The translations under genes and the position numbers were made by a program. Under the pieces are notes generated by a model. That model did no database searches and was not told the origin of the DNA. It saw only the letters and a list, made by a program, of their open reading frames with translations. Shown piece by piece: positions 37,895 through 47,178 of a stretch of 64,000 nucleotides of DNA. Source of the stretch: Orbus hercynius (GTDB lineage: Bacteria; Pseudomonadota; Gammaproteobacteria; Enterobacterales; Orbaceae). The stretch is from positions 227,334-291,333 of the forward strand of contig NZ_RBWY01000003.1 in the NCBI RefSeq assembly GCF_003634275.1, read 5' to 3'. Position 1 is the first letter of the stretch; every line of letters begins with the position of its first letter.

Positions 37895-40800
37895 TTAAAT
37901 GGATTATTCAAAAATCAGTCGCCAATCGATTATTGGTGATGATGGGGGTATTACTCCTGTCGGTATGGGGCGCGTGGACTACTTATAAAACGCCAATTGA
38001 TGCGCTGCCGGATCTGTCCGATGTGCAAGTGATTATTCGCACCAACTATGCTGGTCAGGCGCCGCAAATTGTCGAAAACCAAGTGACCTATCCGCTCACC
38101 ACCACCATGTTATCGGTGCCGGGCGCAAAAACGGTGCGCGGCTTCTCATCATTTGGTGAATCGTATGTCTATATTATCTTTGATGACAAAACCGACTTAT
38201 ATTGGGCGCGTTCGCGGGTGTTAGAGTATTTAAATCAGGTACAAAACAAATTGCCGTCCGGCGTGGTGCCGATGCTCGGGCCAGATGCGACCGGGGTTGG
38301 CTGGATCTATGAATACGCGTTAGTTGACCGCAGCGGTAAACACGATCTTGCCCAATTGCGCTCATTACAAGATTGGTTTTTAAAATTTGAACTCAAGACC
38401 ATCCCCAATGTGGCGGAAGTGGCCACCGTTGGCGGCGTGGTGAAAGCGTACCAAATCGTGGTCGATCCACTTAAGTTAGCGCAATACAACATCTCCCTGT
38501 CGCAAATTAAACAAGCGGTCAGTAACGGCAATAAAGAGATGGGCGGCTCGGTGGTCGAGCTGGCCGAAGCCGAATACATGGTGCGCGCCACCGGTTACTT
38601 ACAGTCGATTGACGATTTTAATCACATCGTATTAAAAACCGATGATAATGCCACGCCGGTCTACCTAAAAGATGTGGCACGCGTGCAATTAGGCCCCGAA
38701 ATGCGCCGCGGGGTTGCTGAGCTCAATGGCGAAGGCGAAGTGGTCGGCGGCGTGATTATTTTGCGCTCGGGTGAAAATGCCAGAGAGGTGATTAGCCAAG
38801 TCAAAGACAAACTGGCCACCTTACAAAATAGCCTGCCAGAGGGGGTCGAAATTGTCACCACCTATGATCGCAGCCAACTGATTGATCGCGCGATAGATAA
38901 CTTAACCGGCAAATTACTGGAAGAGTTTATCGTGGTCGCGCTGGTGTGCGTGGTATTTTTATGGCACGTTCGCTCGGCACTCGTTGCGATTATTTCACTG
39001 CCGCTGGGCTTATTTATCGCCTTTATTATGATGTATTACCAAGGCATCAATGCCAATATTATGTCACTTGGCGGCATCGCCATTGCCATTGGTGCGATGG
39101 TCGATGCCGCGGTGGTGATGATTGAAAACGCCCATAAAAAGCTTGAACAGTGGCAACATCATCACCCCGCGCAAACCATGACCGGCAAGATCCGCTGGCA
39201 GGTGATTACCGAGGCCTCGGTGGAAGTCGGGCCGGCGCTGTTTATCAGCCTGTTAATTATTACCTTATCCTTTATTCCGGTGTTTACCTTAGAAGGGCAA
39301 GAGGGCAAACTGTTTGCGCCACTCGCCTTTACCAAAACTTACGCCATGGCCGGTGCCGCCGCCTTATCGATTGTGGTGATCCCGATCTTAATGGGCTTTT
39401 GGATCCGCGGTAAAATCCCTAAAGAAGAAGCCAATCCGCTTAATCGCTTTTTGATCCATATTTACAGCCCCTTGATTCACATTGTGTTAAAACATGCCAA
39501 ACTGACCTTAGTGATTGCCGTGGTGCTATTAGCGTCACTGGTTTGGCCGTTAAGCCGCATTGGTGGCGAGTTTTTACCGCGCATTAATGAAGGTGACTTG
39601 CTGTATATGCCATCGACCTTACCGGGCGTCTCGTCAGGGCAGGTGTCGCATATTTTACAAGTGACCGACAAACTGATCAAAACCGTGCCGGAAGTCGACA
39701 CCGTATTTGGTAAAGTCGGCAAAGCCGAAACCGCCACCGATTCGGCGCCGATGGAGATGATCGAAACCACCATTCGCTTAAAACCGGAATCGGAGTGGCG
39801 CAAGGGCATGACGCTGGATAAAATCATTGACGAGCTTGATGCGACCGTACGCTTACCGGGACTGGCTAACTTATGGGTACCACCGATTCGTAACCGCATC
39901 GATATGTTATCAACCGGGGTGAAAAGTGCCATTGGTATTAAAGTGTCGGGCACCAATCTGGCCGAAATTGATCAGTATGCCGAGCAAATCGAAGGGATCG
40001 CCAAAACCGTGCCGGGCGTGGTCTCGGCTTTAGCTGAGCGCTTAACCGGTGGCCGTTATATCGATATTGATATCGACCGGCAAAAAAGCGCCCGTTATGG
40101 CATGAACATTGATGATGTGCAGCTTTTTGTCTCTGCCGCGATTGGTGGCCAGATGATTGGCGACACTATCGAGGGGATTGAAACCTACCCGATCAGCCTG
40201 CGTTATCCGCAAGATTACCGCAATAATGTCGACAGCTTACGCCGTTTGCCGATCTTAACGCCAAAAGGCCAGTACATTACACTGGCGGACGTGGCTGATG
40301 TCGCGGTAAAACCGGGCGCGCCGATGCTCAAAACCGAAAACGCCCGGCCGGCCAGCTGGGTCTACATTGATGCCCGTGGCCGCGACATGGTGTCGGTGGT
40401 GCATGATTTGCAAACGGCAATTAATAAAGACGTCAAACTCAGTGCCGGCATTAGCGTGTCGTATACCGGTCAGTTTGAACTGCTTGAGCGCGCCAGTGCC
40501 CGTTTACAGATGATGATCCCAATGACGATATTCATTATCTTCACCTTACTGTATATCGCCTTTCGCCGCATTGATGAAGCGCTACTGATTATTACCAGTA
40601 TTCCGTTTGCCTTAATTGGTGGCTTTTGGTTCCTCTACTTTGAAGGCTATCACTTATCGGTGGCGACCGGCACCGGCTTTATTGCGCTGGCCGGCGTCTC
40701 GGCAGAATTTGGTGTGGTGATGCTGCTGTACTTGCGCCACGCGATCGAAGAGTGCCAACAGCAATTGGGCAAAACTGAGCTGACTGATGACGAACTCGAT

Positions 40801-41046
40801 GAAGCGATTTTCCACGGCGCTGTGCTGCGGGTCAGACCCAAAGCGATGACGGTGGCGGTGATTATTGCCGGGTTAGTGCCGATTTTACTTGGCACCGGCA
40901 CCGGCTCCGAAGTGATGAGCCGCATCGCCGCGCCTATGGTCGGCGGCATGATCACCGCGCCACTGCTGTCGATGTTTGTGATCCCGGCTGCCTATAAATT
41001 GATTCAGCGTCGGCGATTTAAACATCCAAAGATTGAGCAGGAGTAA
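37891..41046 (+). CDS. cusA: Copper/silver RND efflux pump CusA
   Basis: 1051-aa HME-type RND transporter with 12 membrane segments and two large periplasmic loops. Family motifs [15 protein letters not shown] near the N terminus, [20 protein letters not shown] in helix 4 and [19 protein letters not shown] near the C terminus are present. It exports Cu(I)/Ag(I) using the proton gradient. E. coli CusA has 1047 aa. ATGA coupling to cusB shows tight co-translation. Confidence 0.96.
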   Translation: MIKWIIQKSVANRLLVMMGVLLLSVWGAWTTYKTPIDALPDLSDVQVIIRTNYAGQAPQIVENQVTYPLTTTMLSVPGAKTVRGFSSFGESYVYIIFDDKTDLYWARSRVLEYLNQVQNKLPSGVVPMLGPDATGVGWIYEYALVDRSGKHDLAQLRSLQDWFLKFELKTIPNVAEVATVGGVVKAYQIVVDPLKLAQYNISLSQIKQAVSNGNKEMGGSVVELAEAEYMVRATGYLQSIDDFNHIVLKTDDNATPVYLKDVARVQLGPEMRRGVAELNGEGEVVGGVIILRSGENAREVISQVKDKLATLQNSLPEGVEIVTTYDRSQLIDRAIDNLTGKLLEEFIVVALVCVVFLWHVRSALVAIISLPLGLFIAFIMMYYQGINANIMSLGGIAIAIGAMVDAAVVMIENAHKKLEQWQHHHPAQTMTGKIRWQVITEASVEVGPALFISLLIITLSFIPVFTLEGQEGKLFAPLAFTKTYAMAGAAALSIVVIPILMGFWIRGKIPKEEANPLNRFLIHIYSPLIHIVLKHAKLTLVIAVVLLASLVWPLSRIGGEFLPRINEGDLLYMPSTLPGVSSGQVSHILQVTDKLIKTVPEVDTVFGKVGKAETATDSAPMEMIETTIRLKPESEWRKGMTLDKIIDELDATVRLPGLANLWVPPIRNRIDMLSTGVKSAIGIKVSGTNLAEIDQYAEQIEGIAKTVPGVVSALAERLTGGRYIDIDIDRQKSARYGMNIDDVQLFVSAAIGGQMIGDTIEGIETYPISLRYPQDYRNNVDSLRRLPILTPKGQYITLADVADVAVKPGAPMLKTENARPASWVYIDARGRDMVSVVHDLQTAINKDVKLSAGISVSYTGQFELLERASARLQMMIPMTIFIIFTLLYIAFRRIDEALLIITSIPFALIGGFWFLYFEGYHLSVATGTGFIALAGVSAEFGVVMLLYLRHAIEECQQQLGKTELTDDELDEAIFHGAVLRVRPKAMTVAVIIAGLVPILLGTGTGSEVMSRIAAPMVGGMITAPLLSMFVIPAAYKLIQRRRFKHPKIEQE

Positions 41047-41082
41047 CGTAGACTAGCGAAAAGCAAGCGTGTTGCAAAATGG

Positions 41083-41131
41083 TAGCTGGCAAAACCTGTC
41101 ATCATCGATTGATGGGGATTGCTAGCTTTTT
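41083..41131 (+). terminator. Terminator after cusA
   Basis: Outer stem AGCTGGCAA/TTGCTAGCT (one G-U pair) encloses an inner hairpin CATCA/TGATG. It is followed by TTTTTTA. Ends the cus operon. Confidence 0.75.
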
Positions 41132-41385
41132 TATATCACTATTGTTTTACTTTCATTGAACTTTAAATAATATTCTAATTTTATAGCAAAAAAACTCAAT
41201 AAACTCTCTTCATCATAATAAGTCCCTGTGTCAGCTTTAATAAACTATTCTCGATTAATAGATAAGAATTGATAACGCTTTTCTTCATCCCACGCTAAAA
41301 TCCTATCGCATAATGCTATAAATCTTGTTATTTCTTATTAAATAGATTATCGTTACCGCTCATAAAATAACAATAATAAATACTG
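41132..41385. other. Intergenic region after the cus operon
   Basis: AT-rich, about 250 bases, with no open frame or repeat that I can support. It is where GC content drops back from the cus operon to the patchwork region. Confidence 0.5.
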
Positions 41386-42978
41386 GTGAAATATTATCTA
41401 TTAGTGACCACAAGGCAGTGGCAAGCGTTACAACAACCGCTTGATGATAATGCGTTCTTCCCTCGTAGTCCTTTCATGCCACAAAGTGTGGTTGATTATG
41501 CTAAGTTGCAACCCGTCCGCTATCACTACAGCCATCAGATGGATGAGATTATTCAGCACTGCGTGAAATATCAAGATACGTGTAAAAATCTATATTCAAC
41601 CCTTGAACAGCTCGGTTTATATTATGGCAACAATACCTATCATAAAGATGATATTAAATTCAGTGCGGCACTAAAAGAAGCCTTAACATCGCAGCGCGCG
41701 ATATTAATTGAAATGCCCGTTGAGCCTTGCTCGGGAATGCTTCCGCCACAAAGCGACTTTTTAACATTACCGAACAATAAAATAGCGCGTAGGTTAACCC
41801 CTGATGAAGTTACAGCTTGCGAACTTGCAAGGTATGGTAACGAAAAAAACTGGATTGAAATCACCGTAAACGATTTACCCAATCAGCCCTTTACCCTCTT
41901 TAATCATGGTAGCCAAAAAATCGTTAAGCAGGGCCACTTAGATAATAACGGCTATGCTTATGTTGATTTACCGGTTAACGCGCAGTATGTCGATATTGTC
42001 TTTGATAACCAGCAAGCGTATCGGCCATGGTATTATGACATGCCATTACAGATGCTTGCCGGTATGCGTGATGCGGGTCAATCGGTGCTTGATTTAGTTT
42101 GGGATGCCACGCCGATTAAACAAACCATTCGGCGCGACTTTGACATCGAAGTGGCCAATCCCGTTCAATTGGCAAAAGTCGCCGCCGCCGACACCATACC
42201 CGGCGCACTTACGCATGGTATAAGTCAGTTTTTAGTTGGTTTTATTCCTGCCGCTAAAGCACTCAAATTTATCAAACCCATCAAGAAAATGGGCAGACTC
42301 GCCCAAAACATGATTGCCGGTGGTGTGGCTGATTTTGCGGTCTTTGCGCCCCATGAAGAGCGATTATCAAATCTTGTTCAATCATTTGATGAATTGCAAA
42401 ATCCGGTAACTGCATATTTGCAGGCAAGCCCAGATGACAGTGCAGCGGAAGGACGGTTAAAAAACGCCTTAGAAGGATTACTGCTTGGCGCACTTGTTGA
42501 ACCCTTTGCTCACTCATTACGTGCTTTAAAATATGCTAAAATTAAATGGATGGTGCCCGAGGTTAAAACCAAAGTTCATTATCAGCTTAAGGCTGCTTAT
42601 TATGAAAATCATAATGCGGCTAATTATGATAAATTACTTAAACAACTTGAAAATCAAAATGTAAGTAATATGTCTTGGAACGAGCCAATACTCGCAAAAG
42701 TTGTTAAAGGTGATAATGGAAAAATTAACTATGGCGTTGGAACGGCAACGAGTGAAGAAGCTAATAGGCTAGGCAAAATATGGGTTGGGGATGGTTATCT
42801 TGTCGATAGCCATGGCGGGTTAATAAGTGCTGATAGGACTAGAGGATATCGTTTCCCTTCAGATAAAGACAGTCTATTTGCTGAAACAGGCATCCAAGCT
42901 AATTTTGAAACATATCAATTTAATGAGCTTGGAAAGAAATTTAAAATAGGTAATGCTCATTTGAATATTAAGGATTAA
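41386..42978 (+). CDS. Putative polymorphic toxin/effector with C-terminal toxin domain
   Basis: 530 aa from a GTG with no clear ribosome site; an in-frame stop lies just upstream. There is no signal peptide. Residues about 150-205 look like a beta-rich carrier or Ig-like module (WIEITVNDLPNQPFTLFNHG). Residues about 260-380 contain a segment (GGVADFAVFAPHEERLSNLV, LQNPVTAYLQASPDDSAAEG) shared, by recall, with phage or secreted polyvalent proteins. The last about 85 residues (GTATSEEANRLGKIWVGDGY, YRFPSDKD, QANFE) resemble a toxin domain found at the C termini of filamentous haemagglutinin/CDI-like proteins. The following immunity gene supports this. Export route unknown. Confidence 0.65.
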   Translation: MKYYLLVTTRQWQALQQPLDDNAFFPRSPFMPQSVVDYAKLQPVRYHYSHQMDEIIQHCVKYQDTCKNLYSTLEQLGLYYGNNTYHKDDIKFSAALKEALTSQRAILIEMPVEPCSGMLPPQSDFLTLPNNKIARRLTPDEVTACELARYGNEKNWIEITVNDLPNQPFTLFNHGSQKIVKQGHLDNNGYAYVDLPVNAQYVDIVFDNQQAYRPWYYDMPLQMLAGMRDAGQSVLDLVWDATPIKQTIRRDFDIEVANPVQLAKVAAADTIPGALTHGISQFLVGFIPAAKALKFIKPIKKMGRLAQNMIAGGVADFAVFAPHEERLSNLVQSFDELQNPVTAYLQASPDDSAAEGRLKNALEGLLLGALVEPFAHSLRALKYAKIKWMVPEVKTKVHYQLKAAYYENHNAANYDKLLKQLENQNVSNMSWNEPILAKVVKGDNGKINYGVGTATSEEANRLGKIWVGDGYLVDSHGGLISADRTRGYRFPSDKDSLFAETGIQANFETYQFNELGKKFKIGNAHLNIKD

Positions 42979-42980
42979 TA

Positions 42981-43328
42981 ATGAAAGCTGTATTAAAATC
43001 AATTGGATCAATTGATCATGACCCTAAAACATATATCCCTGAAGATAAAAAAGCGTTTTCCATAGCTTTGACTTTATCTATAGGTTCATCTCAAAGCAAT
43101 GGTGCTGACTACTTTGATTTATTTGTGTGTAGCCCTGAGTGGCTGTGTCAACATCAATGGATTCCTGAAATACTACGCCATACATTGATTGTTAGAAAAT
43201 ACGATTTAGATGAGATCACCGAAACGATAAATAGTTATATTGAAAAATGTCATTGTGATACATGGATGGAAACCGCCGAAAAACTTTCACGCTATTTTGC
43301 ATGGGAATTTGAGGACTACTCGGTATAG
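42981..43328 (+). CDS. Immunity protein, Imm8-like
   Basis: 115-aa acidic cytoplasmic protein that starts 3 bases after the toxin stop. MKAVLKSIGSIDHDPKTYIP at the start, FDLFVCSPEWL in the middle and the end RYFAWEFEDYSV look like the Imm8 family of polymorphic-toxin immunity proteins, by recall. It would bind and neutralise the upstream C-terminal toxin domain in producer cells. The tight spacing and order (toxin then immunity) are typical. Confidence 0.65.
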   Translation: MKAVLKSIGSIDHDPKTYIPEDKKAFSIALTLSIGSSQSNGADYFDLFVCSPEWLCQHQWIPEILRHTLIVRKYDLDEITETINSYIEKCHCDTWMETAEKLSRYFAWEFEDYSV

Positions 43329-43345
43329 GAATTAGATTAGGTAAA

Positions 43346-43686
43346 ATGACCAAAACATATGATGAGTGAAATGCTAAAATTGGGCAATTAATTTTTAAAT
43401 CTTCTCCTGATGGAGCAAAAAATAATAGCTCAGTTAGAATGTACACTAGAAATGGATTTTTCAACCTTTCTATTTGATTTTTATTATAAAAATAATGAAT
43501 TAGAGTGGTGTTTACCTAATAGTAATATTACAAACCCTTTAAGTGATACAGTAAAAGAACTCAGGCAGTATTGATAATAATTTAATAAACGGGCTACCAG
43601 CTTGGATTGGTTGTATTATTACTGTCGATATTGAAAACGCTAAAATTACTATCGACTTTAAATATGAGCAGTTTATTGAATCATAA
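43346..43686 (+). pseudogene. Decayed gene, probable second immunity protein
   Basis: Three frames must be joined to read one protein: MTKTYDE (stop TGA at about 43367) NAKIGQLIFKSSPDG ... NGFFNLSI (stop and frameshift near 43475), DFYYKNNELEWCLPNS ... VKELRQ (frameshift near 43575), and NLINGLPAWIGCIITVD ... YEQFIES. The composite length of about 113 residues suits an immunity protein lying behind the Imm8-like gene, as in arrays of orphan immunity genes. Family not identified. Confidence 0.6.
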
Positions 43687-43735
43687 TATTTACCTGTTTT
43701 GATGCCTAAGTTTTTCCATATATTCCTGTCTAGAT

Positions 43736-43769
43736 ATCAATAACACAAATGTTGGTTTGTGCTATTGAT
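43736..43769 (-). terminator. Hairpin downstream of the RtcB-like remnant
   Basis: Inverted repeat ATCAATAACACAAA/TTTGTGCTATTGAT with 13 of 14 pairs and a 6-base loop. It lies 4 bases after the remnant's stop on the minus strand and was probably its terminator; the T-run is weak. Confidence 0.45.
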
Positions 43770-43773
43770 GACA

Positions 43774-43960
43774 TTAAGCTTTAAAGGTGATCCACAGTTT
43801 CAGTCTGACGACCGATTGAATCAAGTTCGCTTTTTCTTGGGCTTAAATCACGGGCGTAATGGTTTTGTAGGCCACCGGTGCTTCTTCTTGCAAACGTTCC
43901 TCTTTCAAGGTAATGCACACTGCCAAGGTAAATGCGCCTTATCGGTGGTTAAGTTTTTAG
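43774..43960 (-). pseudogene. C-terminal remnant resembling RNA ligase RtcB
   Basis: On the minus strand one frame reads ...AFTLAVCITLKEERLQ, EEAPVAYKTITPVI, stop, AQEKANLIQSVVRL, KLWITFKA, stop. The block EEAP-AYK-I-PVI-Q followed by a RL-W-TFKA ending looks like the C terminus of RtcB-family RNA ligases. An in-frame TAA and further stops upstream show decay, and the rest of the gene is missing. The plus-strand open frame at 43759-44040 is a shadow of it. Confidence 0.45.
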
Positions 43961-43971
43961 CTCGCATTATC

Positions 43972-44089
43972 AGGTGCTCAGGCGACCGAGGGGTCAAGCC
44001 AACCCATCCGGCTCCCCGTTCCACTGCGCGTGGGGCGTAGGGCGGGTATTTGGCTGATTTATCGTATTTTAGTGCATTGATATGCTAAT
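43972..44089 (+). repeat. 118-bp direct repeat, copy 1
   Basis: A GC-rich block from AGGTGCTCAGGCGACCGAGG to a distal AT-rich part ending GCATTGATATGCTAAT. It is about 93 percent identical to copy 2 at 44248. It starts just after the RtcB-like remnant. No ORF, terminal inverted repeat or target-site duplication is evident. Confidence 0.85.
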
Positions 44090-44128
44090 GACATGAGTTT
44101 CGTGTAAAGGTTCAGAAGTGGTGATTTT

Positions 44129-44144
44129 TGCGAGGTGGCTCGCA
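44129..44144. repeat. GCGAG hairpin element a
   Basis: TGCGAG-GTGG-CTCGCA, perfect 6-bp arms. One of a set of dispersed hairpins with the core GCGAG-N4-CTCGC between 44 and 54 kb. It lies in a 158-base non-coding stretch between the two 118-bp repeats. Confidence 0.6.
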
Positions 44145-44247
44145 GATTTTTATGTAATGGATAGGTTATAGTAAAGATATCTGTAAGTTTTTTATATGCT
44201 AGTGCCATCGGTTTCGCCTTTAAACGTGTGGGGGAATCTATCACATT

Positions 44248-44366
44248 AGGTGCTTAGGCGACCGAGGGGTTCCAACCAACCCCTCCGGCTCCCCGTTCCA
44301 CTGCGCGTGGGGCGTAGGGCGGATATTTGGCTGATTTATTGTATTTTAGTGCATTGATAGGCTAAT
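44248..44366 (+). repeat. 118-bp direct repeat, copy 2
   Basis: Same block as copy 1, with a few substitutions and one extra base. In this copy GAGGGGTT/AACCCCTC forms a perfect 8-bp hairpin that is degraded in copy 1. Its right end abuts the truncated HEPN remnant, so it marks a recombination or insertion junction. Confidence 0.85.
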
Positions 44367-44369
44367 AGT

Positions 44370-44805
44370 CGAAGCATAGATTGTATTGTATCTCTTCATA
44401 GTATATTTCACTCTAATGAAATTAAATCTATAAATGAATGTGGAAAGAATAAAATATTTGATAAATCAGTGTCCTTATTTCAAGCCACATTGAGTGATGG
44501 CACTCTAAGGGGAACTAGCAGGTAGTTTACAAAATGTTGATGCTAATACGATGTCTTGGGTCCTAAAGCTTTTTGGTGCAAGCAATTTTACTGTATCTAA
44601 AGTATCCATTGTTCGAATTAACACACTAAGAGAAAGGCGAAATGCAGTAGCCCATGGAGGTGAAAGTTCTTCAGTGGTAGGCGAGAGATATACGATGGAA
44701 GAGTTACATAATATATATAGCGTAGCTGATGAACTTATTACTGATTTTTTGTTAAATCTACGCGAATATTGTGTTTGTAAACATTATCTAAAAAATCATA
44801 CGTAG
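44370..44805 (+). pseudogene. Truncated and frameshifted HEPN-domain gene
   Basis: One frame reads SIDCIVSLHSIFHSNEIKS ... ATLSDGTLRGTSR and stops near 44525. The next frame continues SLQNVDANTMSWVLKLFGAS ... RERRNAVAHGGESSS ... NLREYCVCKHYL to 44805. RNAVAH fits the HEPN RX4-6H motif, and the shape recalls the MAE_28990/MAE_18760-like HEPN family. The 5' end is missing at the repeat. An ATG at 44551 could still make an 84-aa C-terminal fragment. Confidence 0.6.
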
Positions 44806-45037
44806 TATAGTAAATATTTTACATTCATCTTAGAGTCAAAATTTCCCTAACTGTTTCTATTACCTCACTATAAATTATGAGTTGTTATAACTATTTAATG
44901 CCTTAACTATCTAAATATACCAGAAGTTACTCTCATATTTAGCCTTTACAAAATATTCGACTAAATTGTGAGGTACTCAATAGCAATGTCTCACCTATGT
45001 TTATCTACTGAGGATAGTTACAGTTATTTTATTAAAA
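44806..45037. other. AT-rich intergenic stretch
   Basis: No open frame, repeat or RNA gene that I can support. It separates the HEPN remnant from the convergent gene at 45038. Confidence 0.5.
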
Positions 45038-46147
45038 CTACTCATTATTGAAGAAATAAAACAATAACTGTAGTTTTAATAAAATAACCTTCTTATTATT
45101 TTTTACATCAAACTGATATTTAAAGTTACTATACTCATTCAATCTTTTTAAATAGAACTCTACTAATGGATCTCCATTATCTGTAAATATCCAAATATTC
45201 AATTTTGGTAATTCATATGAAAATTCTTTATTTAGTTTATTTGATTGTAATCTAATATTGTTATTTAAATCAGCTAGTGACATATTTTGTAAATTATTTC
45301 TAATTTCATTAATTAAAGGAAAAAGATAGATTTTAAAATTTTCCTCTTCTATTTTAAGTGATTCAATTCCTGTCGTAGTATTAAATATAATGATTAGTGT
45401 TTCAATTATATGAGTATACTCTTCAAATATTCGTAATTTTGATTCTTTTAATAATATTTGTAATTGTTGATTAATATTATCCGATGTTTCAATTTCTCGA
45501 TTAATTTGCTCACAACAAAATTGTTGATATTGATCATTCAGTTTCTCGATTAAAATTTCTAAATAATTATATCGAACAATGAGATATTCGTTTAATTCAC
45601 TCAATTTTATTTTAAACGTAGTATCTTCTTTTTCAACAAGGTTACTGTATAATCTTATTTTCAAATCATAATCGCCAAATCGATCTTCATATGGCCAACT
45701 GGCATATAATTTTTCACCACTCTGTCCATCAAGGTTAACTGGATGTGCTCCAAAACGAGCTCTAATTTCTTTAAAATATTTATCATCACAACCACTTTTA
45801 AATATTTGATTTTCATTCTCAAATGGTGATTTTCTATTTTTAGAGTCATTTATGCTGCGGTGTAATTGTTTTACACCTTCATAAATTATGTCTATTGATG
45901 AAATATATGAATAAATTTGCATACATTTAACATTAATATTTTTCGAAAGTGGTGGAAATTCATTTATATAATTAACAGCAACAGTGATCCAATCCATACA
46001 ACTACAAATTAGATTCCATTGATTTTTATTGTTACGATAAGAATATTGTGAAAAGAAAAAATTCTGATTAGCATTGATCGTTGAACGAAAACGATAGATC
46101 AGTTCTATGTCAACAATACAATTTTTTTTCTTGCAATTTTTTGGCAT
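45038..46147 (-). CDS. Uncharacterised protein with HEPN-like motif
   Basis: 369 aa, not recognised as a named family. It is very AT-rich and Asn/Ile/Lys-rich, unlike both the core genes and the GC-rich neighbours, which suggests transfer. The N terminus has a Cys/Lys patch (MPKNCKKKNC). The middle contains EIRARFGAHPVNLDG, which fits an R-X4-6-H motif of HEPN-type RNases, but this is a single short match. The C-terminal half is helical (LNDQYQQF..., IIETLIIIFN). No membrane segment is certain. Its place among defence-like genes makes a defence role possible. Confidence 0.55.
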   Translation of the reverse strand: MPKNCKKKNCIVDIELIYRFRSTINANQNFFFSQYSYRNNKNQWNLICSCMDWITVAVNYINEFPPLSKNINVKCMQIYSYISSIDIIYEGVKQLHRSINDSKNRKSPFENENQIFKSGCDDKYFKEIRARFGAHPVNLDGQSGEKLYASWPYEDRFGDYDLKIRLYSNLVEKEDTTFKIKLSELNEYLIVRYNYLEILIEKLNDQYQQFCCEQINREIETSDNINQQLQILLKESKLRIFEEYTHIIETLIIIFNTTTGIESLKIEEENFKIYLFPLINEIRNNLQNMSLADLNNNIRLQSNKLNKEFSYELPKLNIWIFTDNGDPLVEFYLKRLNEYSNFKYQFDVKNNKKVILLKLQLLFYFFNNE

Positions 46148-46207
46148 TGATTTTTTTAATCCATTATCAATTTTTGGATAAATATCATTTTAATAAGATT
46201 TAAAACA

Positions 46208-46237
46208 TCAAAAATGAGATCTTGCTCGCATTTTTGA
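46208..46237 (-). terminator. Terminator of RadC-like copy 1
   Basis: TCAAAAATGAGA/TCGCATTTTTGA stem (11 of 12 pairs) with a 6-base loop. Its core, GCGAGCAAGA on the minus strand, is a degenerate form of the hairpin behind copy 2. Confidence 0.7.
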
Positions 46238-46243
46238 TACTTA

Positions 46244-46963
46244 TTACTCTTGAGCTTTCACCGTTTTCTTTTTCAGAATCTTTTGTACTTCTTTAGCATC
46301 AATTTCCATAATTGTGGCTATTTGTTCAATGGAAATATCTTTTTGAGATAGTGCATGTACTAACCTTTCTTTTTGCTCTCGCTCTTGTTTTGCGACCAGT
46401 TTTGCAGTTCTAGCTTTTTCCTCAGCAGTTTTTACTTTATCGTTCGCAACTGCCAATTTCTCTTTGGCAATGGCTTTTTCTTCTTTGCGAATTTGTTCAA
46501 CCACTTGGTAGGTTGGCACGTATTTTAGGCTTTGCTCGAGCTGTTGCATGAGTTCGATTTGGCGAAAGCTGAGGTAGTGTTCGGGGGTGATGATGAAGTG
46601 GTCGATGAGGTCGATATTTAAGATGCGGCCAACTTGAATCAGGCGGTCGGTGATGTCTTTGTCGGCGTCTGAGGGGATCAAGCTGCCAGCGGGGTGGTTG
46701 TGTACGGCAATGACGCGGGTGGCGTTTTTCATCACCGCGACGCGGAAAATGTTCATCGGTTCAATCGGCACGCTGCGCACCGTGCCAAGGGCAATCAGTT
46801 CGATATACAAAATAAAACCGGCTTCGTTCATGCCGATGATCCAAAAATGTTCTTTATCGCGGTCGATTTTATTTTCGCGCAGCAAGATGCGCTGCATAAT
46901 GCTGTACACATCATCCGTGCCTTCAATATAGCGTTTATCATTTTTGCCTAGCTTAATATCCAT
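46244..46963 (-). CDS. RadC-like JAB/MPN protein with coiled-coil tail, copy 1
   Basis: 239 aa. The JAB metalloprotease-type motif is intact: HNHPAGSLIPSDAD, with LIDHFIITPEHYLSFR following (RadC domain, residues about 20-135). It lacks the N-terminal helix-hairpin-helix of classical RadC. Residues about 145-205 are an Ala/Glu/Lys coiled coil, and the end ISIEQIATIMEIDAKEVQKIL looks like a small helix-turn-helix, similar to tails of Rpn-type transposase-like proteins. It is about 90 percent identical in DNA to copy 2 at 49433, in opposite orientation. Function of RadC is unsettled. Confidence 0.8.
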   Translation of the reverse strand: MDIKLGKNDKRYIEGTDDVYSIMQRILLRENKIDRDKEHFWIIGMNEAGFILYIELIALGTVRSVPIEPMNIFRVAVMKNATRVIAVHNHPAGSLIPSDADKDITDRLIQVGRILNIDLIDHFIITPEHYLSFRQIELMQQLEQSLKYVPTYQVVEQIRKEEKAIAKEKLAVANDKVKTAEEKARTAKLVAKQEREQKERLVHALSQKDISIEQIATIMEIDAKEVQKILKKKTVKAQE

Positions 46964-47178
46964 CTTTTCACCCTGTCATCGTACCCGAAAACACTATAGC
47001 ATATTCCGCCTGCGCTTGGCAGTAGTTAATCAAACCGATAATGCGAGAGACTGCACAAAATCGATATTGGTTGGCACGAATTCTAGCCGTTAAGCATTCT
47101 CATTTTAGGTGATTTCCTTTATGATAACCGCGGTGATTTTAATCATAAAAAACCAATCAAAACAGTAAGGAGCAGTGT

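Noticed and set aside
43759..44040. 93-codon plus-strand frame
   Set aside because: It runs across the RtcB-like remnant on the opposite strand and into the 118-bp repeat; no coherent protein.
44059..44244. 61-codon minus-strand frame between the direct repeats
   Set aside because: Starts outside any ribosome site and partly lies in repeat sequence; no family.
43972..44366. CRISPR-like repeat-spacer unit
   Set aside because: Only two copies, repeat far too long, no cas genes; a plain direct repeat.
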